Positions 43,966-54,899 of a stretch of DNA of 64,000 bases are shown here, in pieces; position 1 is the stretch's first letter, and every line of letters starts with the position of its first letter. The DNA lies in the NCBI GenBank assembly GCA_002007465.1, contig LNAC01000009.1, forward strand, positions 5,047,167 to 5,111,166, given 5' to 3'. The notes beneath the pieces were generated by a model, which was given only the letters and a program-made list of their open reading frames with translations, did not search any database and had not been told where the DNA came from. The translations under genes and the position numbers were made by a program. Origin of the DNA: Ailurus styani (taxonomy: Eukaryota > Chordata > Mammalia > Carnivora > Ailuridae).

Positions 43966-44777
43966 GGTGCTGACCCATTTTCCCTGTCTCTATGTTGACC
44001 ACGTCTTTGTGCTCTGTTTATGCCTCTGTTTCTCCAATTCCGTATTGTGGAACACATAAATAGCCATGCAGTGAGACTGTATGATATGATCTTTGTTTAT
44101 TGCTAGTTGCTTTTTAATAGCTAGATGTTAGGTCTTTGGAATATTGCTTGCCTTGATGTGTGATGAATACTTTTAATCCTTTGGTCACCTTTTTTTTTAA
44201 TAAGTTAATTACTTTCTATTATGTTGATGGATTGTTTTATGTTTTAGATGATTCCCTCTAAATATTGCAGCAAGGGGACTATTAGGTAGAGCAAACTGCC
44301 ACCACCTTGAGTTTTTTCAGAAGAGGTTCCTTATTAAAAAATACATAATTTCAGTGTTTGTCCAAGGCACTTTTTCCCATCATCGGTGCCTCAAGATGGA
44401 ATTAGAAGATTAAAAAGATAAAGTGCTTCATTCATTTAATAAGTATCTACCATATTTATTCTCACAGTTTTCCCCACACTTACTGTTTCCCCACAGTTGC
44501 TATTTCAATAAAGAGGATAAAGGGATTCATAGGAGTGCCATGTAACTATCTGCCGTGCAGTCAGCTGACACTGGCAGAATTCTCTAGAGTCTTGGTCCCC
44601 AACACTTTTCCTTGAGCAACTCCTCAGAATTCACTCCTTTTGTAGGAGACTTCTTTAGGCAGTGCTTTCGATGTGTTTGTGAGAAGGTCACTGTGGGAGG
44701 GAGGGATTCAGGTCTTGGAGAGTAGAGATTGATTACATTTAGAAGAACTTTAGAGAAAGAAATCATTGGTGTTTAAA
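43966..44777. other. Unassigned intronic DNA
   Basis: No gene or clear repeat. Confidence 0.45.
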
Positions 44778-45030
44778 GCAGGGGCTTTGGAGTCAGGCAT
44801 GAGTCTGAGCTCTGCTCTTCCACTCTGGTTGTGGGAGCTTGAGCAGATGACTATAGCCTTTTAAGCCTTAGTTTTCTCATCTATAATATTAGGGTAGTGA
44901 TAGAATTCTGCCTCTTATACTGATTCTGAGTATTAAATGAGATAATTTACATAAACAGTTACCAGAGCTTGTTTAACAGTTAGCTCTAAATAAATGCTAG
45001 TTCTTATTATAATAGTAAATATTATTATTA
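44778..45030 (+). mobile_element. MIR SINE, near full length
   Basis: Sense MIR: GGGGCTTTGGAGTCAGGCAT, CTTAGTTTTCTCATCTATAA, GTATTAAATGAGATAATTTA, CTCTAAATAAATGCTAGTTC. Confidence 0.92.
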
Positions 45031-45814
45031 GGGCTCCTTACAGCATCTGTCTTTGTCCTCATGTGACTGTGTAATCAGCCTGAATAACAGAAATGGGTCT
45101 GATTTTAAAACTTTGACTCTTTCTGGCACATCGCTGTGCATTTCTAACACACTTTACAGTTTGTGAAACACATTCACATTTCTCATTGTGAGTCCTATAG
45201 CTCCTCAGCTCCAGTTCTTCAGAAGGAAAAGGAAGAATAAACCAGATTGGGCTGGGTGTGAAAGGAGGTTGAAAAGAGAGTGGTAAGAGGGCAATATACC
45301 CACTCAGAAAGCTTGTTTTAATTTTAACCCTTGGATTGCCTGACAAGGTCAAAACACTTGCTATTTACAGACAACTTAGCTAGCTATTGGAATTACTATT
45401 TCCCAGCTGAAAAATATGCATGGGTGTGTGTGCATGTATCTTTGTGCATGCATGAGTGAGAGAGAGAGAGAAAGAGCATTACTGTAAGAGGATTACTTTT
45501 TTATTATTTGTTTTATGGCAGGCAAGACAAAAAAGAGGTCAGTAAATCTAATATTAGATACTGGGTCATGTGAGAAGTGAAATTTCTCTGAAAGTTTTAA
45601 AAACTGATGTTATATGTTTTCCTTACCCTAGTTCTGATCTTTTTTTTTCCATCCTAGAGTTAGAGTGTTAAAGATGGAACCACTTGATTGCTCAAGTACC
45701 TCCATCTCCATCCACTACCAGGAAACAGACCTATAGAGGAAGATGGATGGATAGGGGAAACTAACATTTATCGAATTATTGCCATGTTGTCCTGATAGGC
45801 ATTTTGACTCATCC
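45031..45814. other. Unassigned intronic DNA
   Basis: Contains a short GA run at about 45457-45472; otherwise no feature. Confidence 0.45.
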
Positions 45815-47125
45815 ATGAATTCATTTCATAGTTCAACAGATTTTTTTGGAGAGCTGTCTGTGTACCAGGCACAGTGCTATACATATACTCCATTGTGTAT
45901 AGAGAAGTGAACAAAGCAGGCATTATTATGGCTGGTCTCATGTTAGGTCAGAGGCCAATGAGGAAGGCATACACTGAAGGTATACATAAATAAATACATA
46001 ATATCAAATTGTTAAGTGCTGTCAAGGAAATGAACAGGTTATATGTAATAGAGTAACTATGGAAGGGGCTTCTTTCTACAGGATTATCAGTGAAGGCTTC
46101 TCCGAGGAGGTGTCATATGAGCTGAGCCTTCAATAATAACACAATATTAATAACTAATAATTATCCTCTCAAGAGTTCTCTGATAGGTATAGGTCCTATC
46201 ATTTATCACTTTACATATGAGGCAATGGAAGAACAGAGAGATGAAGTAACCTGCCCAGAGCCATACTTTAGAGGATGCAAAGATCATGAGAAAGAGCCTT
46301 ATAGATGTAGTGAATAGCACTTGCTGTGTTCTTGAAAGTGGGAGAAACTGGTACACACACACACACACACACACTCATTCAGGGCACTTCTAGAAGGCCA
46401 GCCAGCGTAGCTGAACTACGTCTAGCAGACTGGGGAGCAGCAGTAAATGATGTTGGAGAGGTAGGCAGGGGTCAGATCATGCAGTGCTCTGTTGAACACT
46501 GCAGAAAATTTGGATTTTATTCAAAGTATCATGGGGACCACTCATTGAAGGAATTTAAGCAGAGGTATAATATCCAATTTTTTTTTATTATTTGCCCCAG
46601 GGGTACAGGTCTGTGACTCATCAGGCTTACACCTTTCACAGCACTCACCATAGCACAAACCCTCCCCAATGTCCATAACCCATCCACCCTTATCCCTACC
46701 CTCCCACCCCCCCAGTAACCCTCAGTTTGTTTTGTGAGATTAAGAGTCTCTTATGGTTTGTCTCCTTCCCGAACCCATCTTGTTTCATTATTTTCCCTCC
46801 CTACCCCCCACCACTCCCTGCCCTGCCCCTCAAGTTCCTTATATCAGAAAGATCATATGATAATTGTCTTTCTCTGATTGACTTATTTCGCTTAGCATAA
46901 TACCCTCTAGTTCCATCCACGTCATTGCAAATGGCAAGATTTCATTTCTTTTGATGGCTGCATATAATATCCAATTTGAGTTAAAAGAAATCTAGCTTGT
47001 GTTTCAAGAACAAATTGAAGTAGGCAAGAGCATAGGAGGTCAAGAATCTATTAGAACAGTCCAGGTGAAACTTTATGGCAGCTTTTGGTGGCAGCGGAGA
47101 TGCAGAGAAGTGGGATGGTTTTGAA
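45815..47125 (-). mobile_element. Long L2 LINE fragment, antisense, with nested insertions
   Basis: Antisense L2 in order: GTGTACCAGGCACAGTGCTA, GAAGGCTTCTCCGAGGAGGT, GTCAGATCATGCAGTGCTCT, GATTTTATTCAAAGTATCAT, then after the L1 insert AACAGTCCAGGTGAAACTTT. A short MIR-like patch lies at 46140-46280 and an AC run at 46353-46374. Confidence 0.8.
46581..46964 (-). mobile_element. Young carnivore L1 3' end, 5'-truncated, antisense
   Basis: T-rich tail, then CAGGGGTACAGGTCTGTGAC, CCTCCCCAATGTCCATAACC, TTGCAAATGGCAAGATTTCA. Exact target duplication ATAATATCCAATTT at about 46567-46580 and 46965-46978 shows insertion into the L2. Confidence 0.93.
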
Positions 47126-47971
47126 ATACATATTTTTCAATTTTTAAAATGGAGTTAAAACTCACACTACTAGAATTTACTGTTTTAATGATCTTAACGT
47201 GTATAATTTTGTGGTTTTTAGTATATTCACAATGTTATACAGCTATCACCACTATCTAACTCCAAAACAATTCCATCACCCCAAAAAGAAACTTCATACT
47301 TCTCAATTCCCTGTACCCTGCCTCCCCCCATATCCTGGCAACCATTAATCTTTTTGTATCTATAGATTTGCCTATTCTGGACATTTCATATAACTGGGTT
47401 CACTTTTATGAAATGGCTTCCTTCTTTTATGCCTGGCTTCCTTCTCTTAGCAAGCTTCACCCATGTTGTAAATTGTCAGTACTTCATTCCTTTTATGGCT
47501 GAGTAATATTCCATTGTATGCATTTTTGCCTACCTATTCAGCAGTTGATGGACATTTGAATTGTTTCCATTCTTTGGTCATCATGAGTATTGCTGCTCTG
47601 TACACTTAAGTATACATTTTCAGTTCCCTTGAGTACACCTAGGAATGGAATTGCTGAGTCATATGGTAACTATGTTAAAGTTTTGAGAAACTGACAAACT
47701 ATTTTTCCATAATGGCTGCAGCATTTTACGCCTTCACCAACAATGTATGAGGGTTCTAATGTATCCACATCCTTGCTAATCTTTCTTATTTCTTCTATTA
47801 AAAAAAATTATAACCTTCCTTGCGTGTGAGTGAAGTGGTATCTCATTGTGATTTGGATTTGCATTTCCTTCATGAATAATGATGTTGAACGTTTTTCATG
47901 TGTTTGTTTACCATTTGTATATTTTCTTTGGAGAAATATCTATTCAAGTTTTTTGCCCTTTAAAAGATTGG

Positions 47972-48163
47972 AGGGGCTGCCTGGGTGCTTAGTGGGTTAA
48001 GCACCCGACTCTTCATTTTGCTCAGGGACCCGAGATTTAGCCCATCCTCAGGCTCCACACTCAGCGGGGAGTCTGCTTGGGATTCTCCCTCTTCCTCTCC
48101 CTTTGCCCTTCCCCCTGCTCACTTTTTCTCTCTCTTTCTCTCTCAGATAAATAAATCTTTAAA
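47972..48163 (+). mobile_element. SINEC (diverged)
   Basis: GGCTGCCTGGGTGCTTAGTG head and CAGATAAATAAATCTTTAAA tail. Confidence 0.9.
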
Positions 48164-48467
48164 GATGGGATTGTCTTTTTATTGTTGAGTCATAAAAACT
48201 ATTTATATATTCTGGGTACTAAATTTTTGTCAGCTATATGATTGGCAAATATTTTCTCCTGTGGATTGTCTTTTCACTTTCTTGATAGTGTCTTTTGAGG
48301 CACAAAAGTTTTCAATTTTTATAAAGTCCAGTTTATTTCATTTGTTGCTTCTTTTGGTATTATGTTAAAGAAATCATTGCCTAATCAAAGGTCATGAAGA
48401 AGTTACACGTATATTTCCTTCTAAAAGTTTTACAGTTTTAGTCTTAAACTTATGTCCGTGATCCATT

Positions 48468-48663
48468 TTTTTTAAGGATTTTATTTATTTATTGGTCAGA
48501 GAGAGAGAGAGAGAGAGAGCACAAGCAGGGGGAGTGGCAAGCAGAGGGAGAAGCAAGCTCCCTACCAAGCAAGGAGCCCCATGTGGGAATCGATCCCAGA
48601 ACCCTGGGATCATGACCCAAGTCATAGGCAGGCACTTAACTGACTGAACCACCCAGGCATCTC
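48468..48663 (-). mobile_element. SINEC
   Basis: AAGGATTTTATTTATTTATT, GAGCACAAGCAGGGGGAGTG, CTGAACCACCCAGGCATCTC. Inserted in antisense L1 with a degenerate target duplication around ATTTT. Confidence 0.92.
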
Positions 48664-48799
48664 AATTGCATTTTGAGTTAATATTTGTATATGATGTGAG
48701 GTAGGGATCTGAATTCATTCTTTTGTGTGTGGCTATCTAGTTGTTACATTTTCTGAAAAGACTATTTTTTTCTCTATGGAAATGTATTTTTGCAGTAGA

Positions 48800-50050
48800 C
48801 ACTAGAACTTACTAAGGGAGTAGGTAGAAGACAGGAGAAAGAAAGAAGAATCAAGATTACTGATTTAAGCAACTGGGTTAGTGGTGGTAGTAGTTACTGA
48901 AATGAGGGAGAGTCTTATTATTTGGGGTGGGATGTAGTGAGGAATAATGAAAAGTTCAGATTTGAACTTCAGTTTAATCTGTCTGTGACACTTTTCTACC
49001 TATTGTATAGAGAGTTTGATGTATAAATTTGGAATTCCAGGGAGAAGTTTGGGATGGAGATAAGATTTGGATGTCAACAGAATATAGATTGTACTATAGC
49101 TTTGGGGCTGTGAGATATCTAGGGAAGAAGTGTGCAGAGAGACAAAAGAGAGCCCAATCTAGAGGCCAAGGAATGCCAACAGAGACTGTAGAGGTGAAGA
49201 AATCTGCAAAGGAGACTGAGAATGAGAGAGCAGAGAGCACTGAAAAAACCAAGAGTGTATATCATGGAAGCCAAGAGAGGAAGAGGTTGATAATGTAGAA
49301 GGGTAAAGTAAGTAAAGGACTAAAGTCCTTGTGAAAGTAAGAGCCAAAGGGACACAGAATATTAGTGGAGAGATTGACCTTTAATGAGATGAGTGAGACT
49401 CCAGTTGTAGGAGGTGTATGTGGTGAAATCCAGGTTAAGTTTGTGAATTTAATTATGAAACGATAAGAGAATTCCTTTCTGAAAGATCTTCTTTTCTTAA
49501 TGAAGAATAAGAATCTTTCTCATTTGTTGGAAGTATATGAGCAAAGGATAGGAGCTGGGGTCATGGTAGGCTCGTGAGGAGTTTGAGGAGAGAAGCAAGA
49601 GTATGCAGTGGTGGTCTTGCATGGGGTGCAGATTGGATCAGGAGCTGTAATAGGCATGCTATACAGTGTTGAGTGTTTGAGGTTTATCATCATGAATTTA
49701 AAGTCAAAACAACCTGTGCAGTTGCATGATTTTTCTCCAGCAATGTTTGGGGAGTGCAGGGGTTTGGGTTCATCCAAGGTTGGCATTCTGCCAATCGATT
49801 CCCAGGGAGGAAGAGAGTATTAAAACTGTATTTACGAAGGAAGATTACAATGGTTGGTTGTGTAATCTCGAGGGTGGTGTGGGGAAATAACAGTGACATC
49901 ATTTATAGTGGTGGGTCAGTAAATTGTGGGTTGAAGAATTTGGGGGACTACTTGATCAAGTAAGATGAAAGTATATTAGAGTATAGTCAGTGAATAGATG
50001 TTCTAATTTGAGATTTTGGAGTTGATACAGATCCCTGGTGTACCCACTGC
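48800..50050 (-). mobile_element. L2 LINE ORF2 (reverse transcriptase) fragment
   Basis: The minus-strand translation at 49159-49347 holds SSLGFHDIHSWFFQ, resembling the L2/CR1 RT segment after the DTVDH motif. Surrounding antisense L2 wording (GGAAGCCAAGAGAGGAAGAG, CAAAGGAGACTGAGAATGAG) supports it. The 49400-50050 part is less certain. Confidence 0.65.
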
Positions 50051-50189
50051 AATAAGTGATTGAAGGGAGAATAGATAGAAAGACATGGGATGACATGCTT
50101 CCTCCTGCACAGAGTATGGCAGCTTCCCATGCAGCTTATCCCAAAGTCTTATCCGAAAGTGATGTAGTAATTTTCAGGGATTGCAGCTG
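50051..50189. other. Unassigned intronic DNA
   Basis: No feature recognised. Confidence 0.4.
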
Positions 50190-50290
50190 ATGTCAGGGTC
50201 TAATGGTGACTTGTCCAAGGTCACACCGTATAAGTAGCAAAGCACATCTCTTGACACCAAACATCAGGTCTGCTCACCACTCTTAATTTG
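50190..50290 (-). mobile_element. MIR fragment
   Basis: Antisense MIR: GACTTGTCCAAGGTCACACC, ATCAGGTCTGCTCACCACTC. It is the closest repeat upstream of the exon, about 260 bp away. Confidence 0.75.
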
Positions 50291-50519
50291 TTGATTTTGG
50301 TTGTAATGCTCAGTTTACCTTACTGCTGGCAGAGCTGGATCTAATAGATCCATTAGAAAATGAAAATTTAAAGGGGAAAAAAACCCCTTAAAACAAGACA
50401 GTGTTTCTACTCTGGGGCCATTTCGGGCTCTGAAGGAGGTCTGTGTCAAAAGGATGAGAAGTGGCTGGTGAGCAGTCATTGTGGCCCAGTGGGGTCTGCA
50501 TGACCATGACTGTGTGCTT

Positions 50520-50547
50520 TACTCTCATGCATGTATTCTGTCCACAG
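50520..50547 (+). promoter_or_regulatory. MAPKAP1: 3' splice site of the MAPKAP1 exon
   Basis: The tract TTTACTCTCATGCATGTATT followed by CTGTCCACAG is fairly pyrimidine-rich and ends in CAG. The AG at 50546-50547 places the exon start at a GGT codon in phase 0, exactly where the match to SIN1 begins. Confidence 0.9.
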
Positions 50548-50720
50548 GGTCATGTAGGCACAACAGCAACCAAGAAGATCGATGTCTACCTCCCCCTGCA
50601 CTCGAGCCAGGACAGACTGCTGCCAATGACCGTGGTGACAATGGCCAGCGCCAGGGTGCAGGACCTGATCGGGCTCATCTGCTGGCAGTACACAAGTGAA
50701 GGACGGGAGCCGAAGCTCAA
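50548..50720 (+). CDS. MAPKAP1: MAPKAP1 (SIN1) internal coding exon, CRIM domain part
   Basis: SIN1 is an obligatory subunit of mTOR complex 2. Its CRIM domain recruits AGC-kinase substrates such as AKT, SGK1 and PKC. The 57 full codons start [20 protein letters not shown] and end TSEGREPKL, matching human SIN1 at about residues 167-223 as I recall it, inside CRIM (about 139-267). The exon opens in phase 0 straight after the acceptor AG at 50546-50547. It ends with AA at 50719-50720, which with the first base of the next exon would make the expected Asn codon. At 173 nt it is not a multiple of three, so skipping it would shift the frame. The open frame runs back to 50461 without a stop, but that part lies before the splice site and matches nothing. 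The donor is unusually weak. No other MAPKAP1 exon was found here, so both flanking introns are long, as in human MAPKAP1. Gene identity is near certain; the exon number is not claimed. Confidence 0.96.
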
Positions 50721-50740
50721 GTAATCCTTCCTCTTTTTGG
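50718..50740 (+). promoter_or_regulatory. MAPKAP1: 5' splice site of the MAPKAP1 exon, weak, followed by pyrimidine tract
   Basis: The junction reads CAA|GTAATC. It has the invariant GT but lacks both the G at -1 and the G at +5 that normally pair with U1 snRNA. The next bases, CCTTCCTCTTTTT, form a pyrimidine-rich stretch of the kind TIA-1 family proteins bind to help U1 at weak donors. The position is fixed by reading frame: the split Asn codon needs the exon to end after AA. Confidence 0.85.
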
Positions 50741-51014
50741 CTGCTCTAGTTTCTGGCTGTCTTCTGGCCACCCCTGCTGCATTCTGGGCCCAGTCAGTCT
50801 TTCTAGGCATTGGCCTGGGAACCAGACGTCCACACGGATCCAGGTCAGGTTGCTCACCAGATCTTGGGTCTGTGTATCTCAGGCTTATCTCAGAGAATCT
50901 GCTTATGAAATAGACTGATAAGTTTGTGAATCTAGACCTGAGGAAATATATTTTAGCAGTTTTCAAACCCTTTTATGATGCTTGCTGGTAAAAGTTGCAT
51001 GGGAGGCCATAGTA

Positions 51015-51255
51015 GGTAACTAATATTTGTTGAACGCCTACAATGAGTTGGGCACTAATGCTGATCGCTATGTACCAAATTTCTTGTTTAATTCTCCTGG
51101 CTCTCTGTGAGGTAAGCATCATGATCTTTATTCTGCAGGGGAGGAAATTCAGAATCAGAGAATTGATATTTGCTAAAGGTCACACCAATGGGAGATGGCA
51201 GAATCAAGATTTGACTCCTGGTCTATTTGAAGCTAAGGTTTCTGCATTATTTTCT
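51015..51255 (-). mobile_element. MIR SINE
   Basis: Antisense MIR: TTTGTTGAACGCCTACAATG, TTTAATTCTCCTGGCTCTCT, GGCAGAATCAAGATTTGACT. Confidence 0.85.
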
Positions 51256-51348
51256 TTTGCTCTGAATTACAGCTTCCTTTGTTATTAGTCAGTAGCATGG
51301 TTTTTTTCTCAGTCTCTAAGCTCTGGTCATGATTAAATAATTATATTA

Positions 51349-51560
51349 GGGCGCCTGGGTGGCTCAGTGGGTTAAAGCCTCTGCTTTCGGCTCAGGTCAT
51401 GATCTCAGGGTCCTGGGATCGAGGCCTGCATCGGGCTCCCTGTTCAGCAGGGAGCCTGCTTCCTTCTCTCTCTCTGTCTGCCTCTCTGCCTACTTGTGAT
51501 CTGATCTCTCTCTCTGTGTCAAATAAATAAATAAAATCTTTAAAAAATAAATAAATAAAT
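51349..51560 (+). mobile_element. Young mustelid-type SINEC
   Basis: Near-consensus; exact 14-bp target duplication AAATAATTATATTA at 51335-51348 and 51561-51574. Confidence 0.96.
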
Positions 51561-51574
51561 AAATAATTATATTA

Positions 51575-51860
51575 AAAGTATAGCACTTGAAAGTAGACCC
51601 TCTGTCTGTATATCATAACCTGAACATTAAAGTGCTTTGCCACGTTGGTTCTCCCACTCTTAAATGTCTTATCTGAGAGCCATCCTCTTCTAGTTTTCTG
51701 TGCTCTCTTGAGCAGTAGGATTTGGGATACAGCAAAATGTACTGGATGCCTTCATTTTGGAATGGATTCTCATGGAGACTTTCTCTTGTCTTAGAATGAT
51801 CCAGTCTGTGGTCAGTTGTTTTGTTGTTTTTTCTTCTTGAGGTGCATTAAATTTGTACAT
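51575..51860. other. Unassigned intronic DNA
   Basis: No feature recognised. Confidence 0.4.
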
Positions 51861-51874
51861 AAATTACTCTTCAG

Positions 51875-52037
51875 GGGGCACCTGGGTGGCTCAGTGGGTT
51901 AAAGCATCTGCCTTTGGCTCAGGTCATGATCTCAGGGTCCTGGGATCGAACAGGGAGCCTGCTTCCTCCCCTCTCTGCCTACCTCTCTGCCTACTTGTAA
52001 TCTCTCTCTCTGTCAGATAAATAAAATCTTAAAAAAA
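51875..52037 (+). mobile_element. SINEC, internally deleted, first of a tandem pair
   Basis: Mustelid-type element missing about 25 bp after CTGGGATCGA. Flanked by AAATTACTCTTC (51861) and AAATTATTCTTC (52038). Confidence 0.94.
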
Positions 52038-52050
52038 AAATTATTCTTCG

Positions 52051-52276
52051 GGGGCACCTGGGTGGCTCGGTCAGTTGAGCGTCCAACTCTGGATTTCAGC
52101 TCAGGTCTTGATCGCAGGGTCGTAAGATTGAGCACCATGTCAGTCTGTGGGTTCAGTGTGGAGTCTGCTTGAGATTCTGTCTCTCCCTCACCCTCTGCCC
52201 CTCCCCCTGCTCATGCTCTCTCTCTCTCTCTCTCTCTCTGTTTCTAAAATAAATAAAATCTTTTAAAAAATAAATA
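52051..52276 (+). mobile_element. SINEC, older type, second of a tandem pair
   Basis: GTTGAGCGTCCAACTCTGGA body with a long CT block. Flanked by AAATTATTCTTC at 52038-52049 and again at 52277-52288, so it shares the target with the SINE before it. Confidence 0.94.
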
Positions 52277-52288
52277 AAATTATTCTTC

Positions 52289-52559
52289 CCAGTTCTTATT
52301 GACATTGCCCTCCACTTTGCCTGAATAAATTGTGAATATGAAGATAATCTTTACTGCTCCTGTGGCAGTAGAAACCTTTTCAGCCAAGCCTTTTCAACCA
52401 CCTAGGCTCAGAAAAGGGTTGAGTCAGCAGCTCTGCCCAAGGGTGAGCTATATTTCAACATGAAGTAGAAGCAAGAAAACAGGGAAAGGAACCAAAGTGT
52501 TAGGGAATTTGTACATGTCTGAGTTAACTGAGATAGTGCTTAGTGCAAGCACTGAGACC
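52289..52559. other. Unassigned intronic DNA
   Basis: No feature recognised. Confidence 0.4.
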
Positions 52560-52765
52560 AAGAGACACACAGGACTGCCCAGAGTTACGCAGCTAGTAAT
52601 GAACAGAGTCAGGAGTCTAATTGTGATATAACGTTATGGATGAGGAAACTAAAGCTTATAGAGGCTAAGTAACCTTCCTAAATCACACAGTAAGTAGTAA
52701 AACTGACATTAAAACCTGGGGATCTCTGGCTTTGGAGCCCTAGCTGTTCTCTATGACATTATACT
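52560..52765 (-). mobile_element. Two overlapping MIR fragments
   Basis: Antisense MIR end wording occurs twice: GCAGCTAGTAATGAACAGAG, then GATGAGGAAACTAAAGCTTA with AATCACACAGTAAGTAGTAA, suggesting two MIR copies or a local duplication. Confidence 0.7.
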
Positions 52766-52789
52766 CCCTATTCTATTATGAGTGATATT

Positions 52790-53085
52790 AAAATACCCAC
52801 TGAATCCACACTTACTGGAGGCACAGTGCTAGAGCTTACCATACAGAAATGGAAAAGGCAGTTCATGCCACCAGGGAGCTTACTGTGTAAGGTAAATAGG
52901 CAATAGCAGTACAGTACAATAGCATGTAAAATAAGGTTCTGTGAGAACATCTGACCCCATAGTCGGGGGTGAGAGTGGGTCATGAAGAACAGCTTTGATT
53001 AGGTGACATCTAAAGTGAAACTTGAAGGAGTAGGGAAAAGTGATGCAGAGAGGGTGAGAGGTGGGTATTCTAAAACAGAGGGCAC
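52790..53085 (-). mobile_element. L2 LINE fragment
   Basis: Antisense L2: GGAGGCACAGTGCTAGAGCT, CACCAGGGAGCTTACTGTGT, GGTGACATCTAAAGTGAAAC. Confidence 0.8.
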
Positions 53086-53869
53086 AGGATGGACTTCTGT
53101 TATGATGGTCCTTCAAATTCAGGCTTTAAATTCTGTATTCCGTTCCAAATATATGGCAGTGATAAATGAAATGTATTATTGACATACTTGTACTTTAATA
53201 ACAAGATAAACATCCTGGTAGGCTAACAGCAGAACCAGATATGGAAATAGTGTGTGCAGGGAGTTGATTCTTTTAGGGTGGTACTTCCCAGAGAACATGT
53301 TGTGAACAAGTTTACTGGGGTGTGAAATATTATTATCAGGCTTCAGGGTAGCTAGGCAGGGCCTGGGGCAGAGCCCCCAGCTATCATTTCTGGGTGGGGA
53401 AGAGTGTCATCCATCTACCTATGTGTGGTACACATACTGTTATTTTCAAAGTATGCCGTGATGTCAAAAAAGAGTGGGCAACACTGCTTGAGGCTATGGA
53501 GACCAAAGGAACTTCATGCCTGGATCGAGACCCAGCAGAAGTCTCGCTGCTGGAAACTAGAAACTGGGATTGGACTGTCCTCCTTATGAAAAGAAACTGA
53601 ACAAAGCTTCCTGGGTCTGGCTTGTTCAAAGTTGTGTTTCTGGGGAGGTGGAGGAATAGAGATAGCAGTGCAGCTAGGACCTGGCCATGACATGACTGGC
53701 TTTATGATAGCCCCAGTGTTTCCAGGGGATAGGAATCCTGAGCTGCCAGGATAAGACCTGGTTCTAGGGTGAAGGCCTCTGCTCAGAGGGGAATGGAAGA
53801 TAGTGCAATAGCTCTAAGAACAGGGAAGGGAGGGAGAGGAAGGGAGGAAAAGAAAGAGAGAAACTGTCC
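53086..53869. other. Unassigned intronic DNA
   Basis: No gene. Overlapping short frames at 53384-53629 on both strands show no domain. A GA-rich patch lies at 53822-53862. Confidence 0.45.
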
Positions 53870-54760
53870 TATTCAAGAGGAGCTAGCAAATTAAAATTCC
53901 CAAACAAATGAGTATAATGAGTACTAAGAAAAACAATAATCAGGAGATGAATTCACTCCCAACAAAATACAGTAAACAATCTGAAAATTAACTTCAAATA
54001 AATATGTTTAAAATCATCAAAGAGATGAGGGAATAATGTCCATGGTAAATTTCTAAGAAATAGTGAAAGAAAACCAAGCAGATGAAAATTAAGGGGTGGA
54101 TTTAGAAGAGAACCAGTTGAAAGTACTGGAAACACAAAGTGAATTTGTTGAAGTAACAAAAAATCGTATGGGATAAACTCTAAACTGGGCATAGTTAAAG
54201 AGGGACTGAGTTGAATGATAGTACCAGTGATTTCAACCTGGGGTGCAACACAGAGAGATAAAGAGATACAGAGAATGAAAGAGGAGTGAGTTAAGAGAAT
54301 GGAGGAAAGATGGAGAGCCTCCCACTCATGAGGCAGAGAATGGAGGGAATCATGGAGAAACAATATTTGAAGAGATAATGATGCCAGAATATTTCCCAGA
54401 TTGGAGGCAGCTACGAACGAGTCTTCATATTAAAAGCATATACAAATGAAATGGAAGAAGGATAGCCTTTTCAACAAATGCTGCTAGAACAGCAGGACAT
54501 CCATAACCCAAAAAAATCAACCGAAACCTCATCTATCTTTTATAAAATTGATTCAAAAATGAATTGAGACTGAAATATAAAACTTTAAACTTTGAGGAGA
54601 AAACAGAATGGAAAATCTTTGGGACCAAGATCTAGATGAAGAGATCTTACACGTGACACTGAAAGCAGGATCCATAATAGAAAAAAAAAAAAAAAAAGAT
54701 CAATTGGACTTCATCAAAATTAAGAACTTTTCCTTTACAAAAGATCTTTATTTCCTTTCC
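53870..54760 (+). mobile_element. L1 with ORF1-like part joined to ORF2 3' part
   Basis: About 53870-54440 matches sense L1 ORF1 wording (GAGAATGGAGGAAAGATGGA, ATATTTGAAGAGATAATGAT). About 54440-54740 matches the ORF2 C-terminal region (TTCAACAAATGCTGCTAGAA, TTGGACTTCATCAAAATTAA). The several kb of ORF2 between them are missing. Confidence 0.65.
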
Positions 54761-54899
54761 ATTCCAGAAGCTGTCAGGCAGCCATTCTGCCTCTCCTTTC
54801 TCATGAGCCCTAGTCTACATTCAGCTTCACTTAGCCAAGGGAAATGGAGGGTGGGGGTGAAGGTAGGAAGACGGACCTGTTGCAAAGAATCAAAACAGT

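Larger units (their letters stand above)
47130..48790 (-). mobile_element. L1 3' region (old), antisense, with two SINECs
   Basis: Antisense L1: CAGCTATCACCACTATCTAA, GGCTGAGTAATATTCCATTG, GGAATTGCTGAGTCATATGG, GTGATTTGGATTTGCATTTC, AAGAAATCATTGCCTAATCA. Confidence 0.88.
1..50547 (+). other. MAPKAP1: Upstream MAPKAP1 intron (3' portion)
   Basis: Everything before the exon is treated as its upstream intron, whose 5' end lies outside the window. I searched the forward frames for the SIN1 residues that should precede the exon and saw none, nor any other conserved reading frame on either strand. The content is SINEC, L1, L2, MIR, two DNA-transposon relics, one ERV relic and single-copy DNA. Confidence 0.85.

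Noticed and set aside
50461..50547. Extending the MAPKAP1 coding region upstream in the same open frame
   Set aside because: The residues before GHVGTT do not resemble SIN1, and a good acceptor AG sits exactly at the point where the match begins.
50696..50701. Alternative donor GTGAAG inside the exon
   Set aside because: The conserved SIN1 residues SEGREPKL continue past it to 50718, so the downstream GT at 50721 is the real donor.
50586..50966. 126-codon minus-strand frame overlapping the exon
   Set aside because: It is the opposite-strand shadow of a conserved exon and runs through the donor into intron; no family resemblance.
53953..54363. 136-codon minus-strand frame
   Set aside because: It is antisense to L1 ORF1-like sequence and has no recognisable domain.
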